This document shows positions 55,531 through 64,000 of a DNA stretch of 64,000 bases, piece by piece. The position numbers were made by a program, and so were the translations under genes. Position 1 is the stretch's first letter; each line of letters opens with the position of its first letter. The notes beneath the pieces were generated by a model. The model was not told the origin of the DNA, ran no database searches, and saw nothing but the letters and a program-made list of their open reading frames with translations. The stretch lies in the NCBI RefSeq assembly GCF_000935045.1, contig NZ_JYKS01000021.1, positions 37,761 to 101,760 of the forward strand. Reading direction: 5' to 3'. This DNA comes from Pseudomonas sp. 10-1B (GTDB lineage: Bacteria; Pseudomonadota; Gammaproteobacteria; Pseudomonadales; Pseudomonadaceae).

Positions 55531-56370
55531 ATGAGCGAAGATCGATCGAGCAACGGGCAGAAGTCCTGGCTGGGTAAACTGACCCAGGCTTTTGCCCATG
55601 AGCCGAAAAACCGCCAGGAGCTCCTCGAGCTGCTGCGCGAAGCCCATCAGAACAAACTGCTGGACAGCGAAGCGCTGACCATCGTCGAAGGCGCCATCCA
55701 GGTGGCCGACCTGCAGGTGCGCGACATCATGGTGCCGCGCTCGCAGATGATCAGCATCAAGGCCAGCCAGTCGCCGCGCGAATTCCTGCCGGCGGTGATC
55801 GATGCCGCCCACTCGCGCTACCCGGTGATCGGCGAAAGCCACGACGATGTGCTCGGGATCCTGCTCGCCAAAGACCTGCTGCCGCTGATCCTCAAGGAGA
55901 ACGGCGACAGCTTCAACATCAAGGACCTGCTGCGCCCGGCTACCTTCGTGCCCGAGTCCAAGCGCCTGAACGTGCTGCTGCGCGAGTTCCGCGCCAACCA
56001 TAACCACATGGCCGTCGTCATCGACGAATACGGCGGCGTGGCCGGCCTGGTCACCATCGAGGACGTGCTGGAGCAGATCGTCGGCGACATCGAGGACGAG
56101 CACGACGTCGAGGAAGACAGCTACATCAAGCCGCTGCCCAGCGGTGACTTCCTGGTCAAGGCGCTCACCCCGATCGAGAACTTCAACGAGTTCTTCGACA
56201 GCGAATTCTCCGATGACGAGTTCGACACGGTCGGCGGCCTGGTGATGAGCGCCTTCGGCCACCTGCCCAAGCGCAACGAAACCACCGAGATCGGCGCCTA
56301 CAAGTTCCGTATTCTCAACGCCGACAGCCGGCGGATTCACTTGCTGCGCCTGACACCGATCACCCGTTAA
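55531..56370 (+). CDS. corC: CorC-type CBS-pair transporter accessory protein
   Basis: A 279-residue cytoplasmic CBS-domain protein: ALTIVEGAIQVADLQVRDIM (pre-CBS), two CBS motifs (MVPRSQMISIKASQSPREFL; HMAVVIDEYGGVAGLVTIED) and the CorC/HlyC domain at the C-terminus (DEFDTVGGLVMSAFGHLPKR). It has no DUF21 membrane domain. In E. coli YbeX is linked to Mg/Co efflux and to ribosome biogenesis; position in the ybeZ-ybeY operon supports the latter. ATG 55531 has AAGGA upstream. Confidence 0.92.
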   Translation: MSEDRSSNGQKSWLGKLTQAFAHEPKNRQELLELLREAHQNKLLDSEALTIVEGAIQVADLQVRDIMVPRSQMISIKASQSPREFLPAVIDAAHSRYPVIGESHDDVLGILLAKDLLPLILKENGDSFNIKDLLRPATFVPESKRLNVLLREFRANHNHMAVVIDEYGGVAGLVTIEDVLEQIVGDIEDEHDVEEDSYIKPLPSGDFLVKALTPIENFNEFFDSEFSDDEFDTVGGLVMSAFGHLPKRNETTEIGAYKFRILNADSRRIHLLRLTPITR

Positions 56371-56378
56371 GGACAAAC

Positions 56379-57896
56379 ATGCGTTGGCTCACCCGCCCCG
56401 GCTGGCCCGGTAACCTGCTGGCCCTGGCGGCCGGCGCTTCCACCCTCCTGGCCCTGGCGCCGTTCGACATCTGGCCGTTGGCCGTGCTGTCCATCGCCGT
56501 GCTCTACCTTGGCCTGCGCGAGCTCGCCCCGCGCCAGGCCATGTGGCGCGGCTGGTGGTTCGGCTTCGGCCTGTACGGCGCCGGCACCTGGTGGATCTAC
56601 GTCAGCATGAACACCTACGGCGGCGCCTCGCCGCTGTTGGCGACCTTGCTGCTGCTGGCGTTCTTCGCTGCACTGGCCTGGTTCTTCGCCCTGCCCACCT
56701 GGCTGTGGGCACGCTGGCTGCGACGCGACGAAGCGCCCCTGGCCGATGCCCTGTGCTTCGCTGCCCTGTGGGTGCTGCAAGAGGCCTTCCGCGGCTGGTT
56801 CCTGACCGGTTTCCCCTGGCTTTATGCCGGCTACAGCCAGCTGGACGGCCCGCTGGCCGGGCTGGCGCCGCTGGGCGGCGTGTGGCTGATTTCCTTCGCC
56901 CTGGCCCTCACCGCCGCGCTGCTGTGCAACCTGCACCGCCTGCGCGCCCGTCCCTCGTTCCTGGCCGTGGCCTGCCTGCTGTTGCTGGCGCCATGGGTGC
57001 TGGGCCTGGCGCTCAAGGGCCATGCCTGGACCAAGCCGGCAGGCGACCCGCTGAAAGTGGCGGCCATCCAGGGCAATGTCGAGCAGGACCTGAAATGGGA
57101 CCCGGCACACATCGACGCGCAACTGGCGCTGTACCGCGACCTGAGCTTCAGCTCCAGGCCGGTGGACCTGCTGGTATGGCCGGAAACCGCCGTGCCGGTG
57201 CTCAAGGACCAGGCCCAGGGCTACATCGACGTGATGGGCCGCTTCGCCGCCGAGCGGCATTCGGCGCTGATCACCGGCGTGCCGGTACGTGAAGTGGTGC
57301 ATCAGCAACGCCGCTACTACAACGGCATCACCGTTACTGGCGAAGGCGATGGCACCTACCTCAAGCAGAAGCTGGTGCCGTTTGGCGAGTACGTGCCACT
57401 GCAGGACATGCTGCGTGGCCTGATCGAGTTCTTCAACCTGCCCATGTCGGACTTCGCCCGCGGGCCGGAAGACCAGCCGCTGCTGCAGGCCAAGGGCTAC
57501 CAGGTTGCGCCGTACATCTGCTACGAAGTGGTCTACCCCGAGTTCGCCGCTGGCCTGGCGGCACGCAGCGACCTGCTGCTGACCATCAGCAACGACACCT
57601 GGTTCGGCACCTCGATCGGCCCCTTGCAGCACCTGCAGATGGCGCAGATGCGCGCGCTGGAAGCCGGCCGCTGGATGATCCGCGCCACCAACAACGGCGT
57701 AACTGCCCTGATCGACCCGTTTGGCCGCATTACCACGCAGGTGCCGCAGTTCCAGCAGGCGGTGCTGTACGGCGAGGTGGTGCCGATGCAGCAGCTGACG
57801 CCGTACCTGCAATGGCGCTCGTGGCCGCTGGCGATTGTCTGCGTGCTGCTGCTGGGTTGGGCATTGCTGGCCGGCCGCATAGCCAAGACCGTTTGA
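56379..57896 (+). CDS. lnt: Apolipoprotein N-acyltransferase
   Basis: Adds the third acyl chain to lipoproteins at the inner membrane; 505 residues. Several N-terminal helices are followed by a nitrilase-fold catalytic domain with the triad Glu269 (WPETAVPV), Lys at about 329 (YLKQKLVPFGEYVP) and Cys381 (PYICYEVVYPE). Other family blocks: AIQGNVEQDLKWDP, SNDTWFGTSIGPLQHLQMA. It begins 8 nt after corC, the last gene of the operon, and ends at a REP pair. Confidence 0.95.
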   Translation: MRWLTRPGWPGNLLALAAGASTLLALAPFDIWPLAVLSIAVLYLGLRELAPRQAMWRGWWFGFGLYGAGTWWIYVSMNTYGGASPLLATLLLLAFFAALAWFFALPTWLWARWLRRDEAPLADALCFAALWVLQEAFRGWFLTGFPWLYAGYSQLDGPLAGLAPLGGVWLISFALALTAALLCNLHRLRARPSFLAVACLLLLAPWVLGLALKGHAWTKPAGDPLKVAAIQGNVEQDLKWDPAHIDAQLALYRDLSFSSRPVDLLVWPETAVPVLKDQAQGYIDVMGRFAAERHSALITGVPVREVVHQQRRYYNGITVTGEGDGTYLKQKLVPFGEYVPLQDMLRGLIEFFNLPMSDFARGPEDQPLLQAKGYQVAPYICYEVVYPEFAAGLAARSDLLLTISNDTWFGTSIGPLQHLQMAQMRALEAGRWMIRATNNGVTALIDPFGRITTQVPQFQQAVLYGEVVPMQQLTPYLQWRSWPLAIVCVLLLGWALLAGRIAKTV

Positions 57897-57910
57897 TGAG
57901 GGTCGCCTGT

Positions 57911-58009
57911 CCCGGCCCTATCGCCGGCAAGCCAGCTCCCACAGGTACACCACAGGCCATGGGCTTGCGCGAAACCTGTGGGAGCTGGCTTGCCGGCGAT
58001 AGGGCCGGG
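57911..58009. repeat. REP pair (TGG/CCG type)
   Basis: Inverted copies cccggccctatcgccggcaa ... and ttgccggcgatagggccggg, between the convergent lnt and ydcF genes. Confidence 0.88.
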
Positions 58010-58026
58010 AAAGGCAGCATGGAAGC

Positions 58027-58788
58027 TCAGTAGAACACCCGATACCCCACCAACCCCACCACTTCATTGAGCAATTGTCCGCTCTGCCACATGGCCCTGC
58101 TCTCCGGCAGCAACCCGCCAAACGGCCGCGCATGATCGCGCCCGAGGAACCCCACCGGTGCCGGCACCACCTCGAACCCCGCCTGCTCGAAGCTCCAGCG
58201 CGAACGCGGCATGTGCCAGGCCTGAGTCACCACTACCACTCGGCGAATCCCCAACGGCTGCAGCACCTGGGCGGTGAACTGGGCATTCTCCCAGGTCGTG
58301 CGGCTACCCTCCTCCCGCCACTTCACCTCGACAGCGAAATCTTCACGCAGGCGCTCAGCCATCAACCACGCCTCGCTCGGCGGCGTGCCGTAATGCAGCC
58401 CGCCACTGGTCAGCACCGGCAAAGCCGAGGCCTTGGCCAGCCGCGCGGCAAAACGCATGCGCTCCAGTGCCGTGGCCGTGGGCTGGTCGACCCCGCCCCA
58501 GGCCGGGTCGCCGCGCTCACGCCCTGCGCCCAGCACCACGATGGCATCTGCCCGGCTTGCCAGGTTCGCCCAATCATTCACCGCCAGCGGCGGTTCGGTC
58601 TCCAGCAGCCGCGCCGTTTCCTGCACCACCAGCGGCAGGCTCATCAGCCACAAGCCCCCGAGGCCCACGGCAAAGCACAGCGCCGCCAGCCTGGGCCGGC
58701 GGCTGCGCAGCCACCACGCCGCGAGCAGCAGCAGGAACAGGATGCCCGGCGGCATCAGCCATTGTTTGATGAAGAATCGGATCGGCAT
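58027..58788 (-). CDS. YdcF family protein (DUF218)
   Basis: A 253-residue DUF218/YdcF-type membrane protein. N-terminal hydrophobic helices (PGILFLLLLAAWWL, LCFAVGLGGLWLMSLPLVV) precede the DUF218 domain (DAIVVLGAGRERGDP, LPVLTSGGLHYGTPPSEAWL, RTTWENAQFTAQVLQPLGIR, VVVTQAWHMPRSRWSFEQAG). Relatives include ElyC/SanA, linked to the envelope. The start is ATG 58788 (MPIRFFIKQW), because AGGAGG sits 8 nt upstream; the earlier GTG overlaps that site. Confidence 0.87.
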   Translation of the reverse strand: MPIRFFIKQWLMPPGILFLLLLAAWWLRSRRPRLAALCFAVGLGGLWLMSLPLVVQETARLLETEPPLAVNDWANLASRADAIVVLGAGRERGDPAWGGVDQPTATALERMRFAARLAKASALPVLTSGGLHYGTPPSEAWLMAERLREDFAVEVKWREEGSRTTWENAQFTAQVLQPLGIRRVVVVTQAWHMPRSRWSFEQAGFEVVPAPVGFLGRDHARPFGGLLPESRAMWQSGQLLNEVVGLVGYRVFY

Positions 58789-58923
58789 CGGCCACACCTC
58801 CTTGGCAGGTGTGCAGCCTAAGAGGATCGACGCCGGTCAACAAGAGTGCGGCCGGCGCCGATCGTGAGTTGTGTGATATTGAAGAACCGGCGCGCGATGG
58901 CCTGCGCCTGGCGTCCTGAACGG

Positions 58924-59238
58924 CTAGCGATGCGGCAGCGTCCTGGATCTCGCCGTGCTGGCGGGGCGTTTCTTGTCCTTGAGCCAGATGATCTTGGCCG
59001 ATGCCGGCTCCGCTTGTGGGTAACTGCCGGCAAGGGCGTTGTGGCGCTCCGGAAGGGAATCCAGGTAGGCCTTTATCACTTCGAACTCTGCATGGCTCAG
59101 GCCACGCAACTCCAGCTCGGCTGGCATCTCGTCGCGTAATCGCACCGAGGTCCTGGCTACTTCCAGCGCCAGGCCAAGCCGGTCGATCAGGCGTTCGTAA
59201 AGCTCCGGTCTAATTGCGGGTAGCTGCGTCTCTCCCAT
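58924..59238 (-). CDS. Small hypothetical protein
   Basis: A 104-residue, mostly helical, charged protein (ELYERLIDRLGLALEVARTS, ELELRGLSHAEFEVIKAYLD) with a basic tail KDKKRPASTARSR. GAGG lies 7 nt before the ATG, a good ribosome site, and codon use is like the neighbours, so I think it is real. I do not recognise the family. It is divergent from leuS by 228 nt and followed by ydcF on the same strand. Confidence 0.6.
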   Translation of the reverse strand: MGETQLPAIRPELYERLIDRLGLALEVARTSVRLRDEMPAELELRGLSHAEFEVIKAYLDSLPERHNALAGSYPQAEPASAKIIWLKDKKRPASTARSRTLPHR

Positions 59239-59289
59239 CCGTTCACCTCATTGAAGATAATGAATATCTCCCCCCACACCTGAGCTTAG

Positions 59290-62073
<2,784 letters not shown>

Positions 62074-62077
62074 TGGC

Positions 62078-62104
62078 ACGCCCGCCCGCAGCCACTGCGG
62101 GCGG
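62078..62104 (+). terminator. Hairpin between leuS and lptE
   Basis: GCCCGCCCGCAG, 3-nt loop, CTGCGGGCGGGC: a very stable stem of 12 bp without a T-run. It could be a partial attenuator or protect the leuS mRNA end. Confidence 0.5.
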
Positions 62105-62133
62105 GCGGAACAGGCCCACAAGGGAGCAACAAC

Positions 62134-62739
62134 ATGATCAAACGCAATTTGCTGGTAATTGGCCTGGCGGTCATGCTCAGCGCCTGCGGTTTCCAGCTGC
62201 GCGGCACCGGCTCCACCGAGCTGAGCCTGAAGGAAATGGACCTCAGCGCACGCAATGCCTACGGCCCGACCGTGGTCCAGCTGCGCGAAGTACTGCAACG
62301 TAGCGGCGTCAACGTACACGCCGGCGCGCCGTACCGCCTGGTGCTGACCAACGAGCAGGAGCGCGAGCGTTCGGCGACCTACAACAGTGGCAACCGTACC
62401 GCCGAGTACGAACTGACCACGGTGCTCGACTACAGCATCCAGGGCCTGAACAACCTGGAGCTGATGAGCGACAAGCTGGAAGTGCGCAAGATCTACGTGC
62501 GTGATGGCTCGAACATCACCGGTTCCGAGCAGGAAGCCGACCGCGCCCGTGAAGAAATGCGCCGCGACCTGGTCAATGCCATGGTCGTCCGCCTGCAGAT
62601 GCTGACCCCAACCCAGTTGGACGAGCTGCAGCGTCAAGCCGACGAACGTGCCCAGGCCGAAGCCGCCGCACTGGAGGCCGCACGCCGCCAGGAGGCCGAA
62701 ACGCCTCAGCAATCCCCCCTGGAAGTGCCGGGCAACTAA
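62134..62739 (+). CDS. lptE: LPS-assembly lipoprotein LptE
   Basis: Outer-membrane lipoprotein that plugs LptD for LPS insertion; 201 residues. Signal and lipobox LLVIGLAVMLSACGFQLRGT, with acylated Cys at about residue 19; RSATYNSGNRTAEYELT and the AREEMRRDLVNAMVVRLQ helix are typical. It has a longer Gln/Glu/Ala-rich C-terminal tail than E. coli LptE. leuS-lptE-holA is the conserved gene order. Confidence 0.93.
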   Translation: MIKRNLLVIGLAVMLSACGFQLRGTGSTELSLKEMDLSARNAYGPTVVQLREVLQRSGVNVHAGAPYRLVLTNEQERERSATYNSGNRTAEYELTTVLDYSIQGLNNLELMSDKLEVRKIYVRDGSNITGSEQEADRAREEMRRDLVNAMVVRLQMLTPTQLDELQRQADERAQAEAAALEAARRQEAETPQQSPLEVPGN

Positions 62740-62743
62740 GCCC

Positions 62744-62769
62744 GTACGGGGCACCCTCGGGTGCCCCGT
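62744..62769 (+). terminator. Strong hairpin at the lptE/holA junction
   Basis: CGGGGCACCC, 2-nt loop, GGGTGCCCCG, followed by TCTGTT, ends just 9-10 nt before the holA ATG. It behaves as a terminator/attenuator shape and would cover the usual ribosome-site position of holA. Confidence 0.55.
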
Positions 62770-62778
62770 CTGTTCCCC

Positions 62779-63816
62779 ATGAAGCTAGCCCCCGCCCAAC
62801 TCAACAAGCACCTGCAAGGCGCCCTGGCACCGGTCTACGTGGTCAGCGGCGACGACCCGCTGCTGTGCCAGGAAGCCGCCGACGCCATCCGCAACGCCGC
62901 GCGCCAGCAAGGCTTCGACGAACGCCAGGTATTCAGTGCCGACGCCAACTTCGACTGGGGCACCCTGCTCCAGGCCGGCGCCAGCCTGTCACTCTTCGCC
63001 CAGCGCCGCCTGCTGGAACTGCGCCTGCCTTCGGGCAAGCCCGGGGACAAGGGCGCTGCCGCGCTGATGGAATACTGCGCCAACCCTGCCGAAGACACCC
63101 TGCTGCTGATCAGCCTGCCCAAGCTCGACGCCAGTGCGCAGAAGACCAAGTGGGGCAAGGCGCTGATCGAAGGCGGCCATTGCCAGTTCATTCAGATCTG
63201 GCCGGTGGATGTGCATCAGCTACCGCAGTGGATCAACCAGCGCCTGCAGCAGGCCGGCCTGTCGGCACAGCGCGACGCCGTCGACCTGATCGCCGCACGC
63301 GTGGAAGGCAACCTGCTGGCCGCCGCACAGGAAATCGAAAAGCTCAAGCTGCTGGCCGAAGGCAACCAGATCACTGTGGAAACCGTTCAGGCCGCCGTCG
63401 CCGACAGCGCCCGTTTCGATGTTTTCGGCCTGGTCGATGCCATTCTCAACGGTGAGGCTGCGCATGCCCTGCGTATGCTCGAGGGCTTGCGCGGCGAAGG
63501 CGTGGAGCCGCCAGTAATTCTCTGGGCCCTGGCCCGGGAGTTACGCCAGCTGGCCGGGCTGGCCCAGCAGTTCAGCCAGGGCGTACCACTGGACAAGGCC
63601 TTCAGCCAGGCCCGCCCGCCGATCTGGGACAAACGCCGCCCACTGGTCAGCAAGGCCCTGCAGCGCTTGTCGGCGCAGCGCTGGGCGCAACTGCTGCAGG
63701 ATGCCCAGCGTATCGATGCACAGATCAAAGGGCAGGCTGAAGGGTCGCCCTGGACCGGCCTGGCGCGCTTGTCGTTGCTGATGGCTGGCCAGCGCCTGAC
63801 CCTCCCCCCGGAATAA
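62779..63816 (+). CDS. holA: DNA polymerase III subunit delta
   Basis: Clamp-loader wrench subunit, 345 residues. It begins MKLAPAQLNKHLQGALAPVY with GDDPLLCQEAADAIRNAARQ (P-loop-like region), EYCANPAEDTLLLISLPKLD, IAARVEGNLLAAAQEIEKL and the C-terminal helical collar. No recognisable Shine-Dalgarno precedes ATG 62779; instead a stable hairpin ends just upstream. It is the last gene of leuS-lptE-holA and ends at a REP pair. Confidence 0.94.
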   Translation: MKLAPAQLNKHLQGALAPVYVVSGDDPLLCQEAADAIRNAARQQGFDERQVFSADANFDWGTLLQAGASLSLFAQRRLLELRLPSGKPGDKGAAALMEYCANPAEDTLLLISLPKLDASAQKTKWGKALIEGGHCQFIQIWPVDVHQLPQWINQRLQQAGLSAQRDAVDLIAARVEGNLLAAAQEIEKLKLLAEGNQITVETVQAAVADSARFDVFGLVDAILNGEAAHALRMLEGLRGEGVEPPVILWALARELRQLAGLAQQFSQGVPLDKAFSQARPPIWDKRRPLVSKALQRLSAQRWAQLLQDAQRIDAQIKGQAEGSPWTGLARLSLLMAGQRLTLPPE

Positions 63817-63824
63817 CACCCCTC

Positions 63825-63914
63825 CCCTGTGGGAGCGGGCATGCCCGCGAATCAGGCAACGCGGTGGATGGCACCGGCTTCGCCGGTGTTCGCGGGCACG
63901 CCCGCTCCCACAGG
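63825..63914. repeat. REP pair (GGG/CCC type) with central hairpin
   Basis: gggagcgggcatgcccgcgaa and ttcgcgggcacgcccgctccc enclose CACCGGCTTCGCCGGTG. The same centre (gcggtggatggcaccggc) recurs in the REP cluster at 21957-22285. The last 85 nt of the window show no gene. Confidence 0.88.
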
Positions 63915-64000
63915 ACAGCACAGCAGCCCCTAGATTTAGGCAATAAACACAATCAATTGGCCCCACCCCGCCCCAAGCCCTACAGTGCGCCCCGAAACCC

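Overview
The window is a GC-rich chromosomal segment of a Pseudomonas of the P. putida group. This rests on gene order (ladS-like kinase / thiD-thiE-hemL; ybeZ-ybeY-corC-lnt; leuS-lptE-holA), on protein families, and on dense REP palindromes of the two forms typical of that group (cores gtgggagcGGGcttgCCCgcgaa and gtgggagcTGGcttgCCGgcgat). No rRNA, tRNA or CRISPR array was recognised.

Layout. 1-1884: 3' end of an iron-uptake accessory operon (PepSY membrane protein, DUF3325). 1885-10113: an accessory island, visibly less GC-rich, holding a complete four-gene Wadjet (JetABCD) plasmid-defence operon at 2988-9663. It is flanked by debris: a collapsed response regulator, a probable IS3 OrfA scrap, an Abi-like fragment and an IS5-type transposase scrap. 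10114-16463: TonB-dependent siderophore receptor, a DHA2 drug-efflux pump with a divergent LysR regulator, and a lone DUF1016 (YhcG-type) nuclease. 16608-26046: uptake and catabolism: GabP-like permease, GarP/GudP-like transporter, 2-hydroxyacid dehydrogenase with a divergent LysR, and a glucarate module (MFS transporter plus glucarate dehydratase) divergent from a FadR-type regulator, with a matched pair of 11-bp operators between them. 26222-49632: mostly housekeeping and single-gene units: MDR oxidoreductase, HAD phosphatase/TesB, GNAT, HDAC-like hydrolase, flavoprotein, RhlE, EamA exporter, NYN nuclease, DUF2076, YciC, HrpB, lipoprotein, FieF, DUF6515, AsnC/Lrp regulator, DUF2788, RluE, Amn, AidB-like flavoprotein, and a LadS-like kinase without a receiver domain. 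49898-63816: conserved core: thiD-thiE-hemL, Sel1 lipoprotein-like protein, DUF1820, ybeZ-ybeY-corC-lnt, YdcF, a small unknown, leuS-lptE-holA.

How it works together. The Wadjet genes overlap (14, 4 and 14 nt), so they should be one coupled transcript encoding an SMC-like loop-extruding complex (JetABC) and its TOPRIM nuclease (JetD). The glucarate module should import glucarate/galactarate and dehydrate it; the later steps are not in the window. The right-hand third links ribosome maturation (YbeZ/YbeY), outer-membrane biogenesis (Lnt, LptE), leucyl-tRNA synthesis and replication (HolA).

Most notable observations: the intact Wadjet operon at a site of defence/IS turnover; two long inverted repeats with 75- and 103-bp arms whose arms match each other better than they match the other element; a strongly structured probable RNA or leader on the minus strand at 42090-42300; the paired glucarate operators; and the LadS homologue lacking its receiver.
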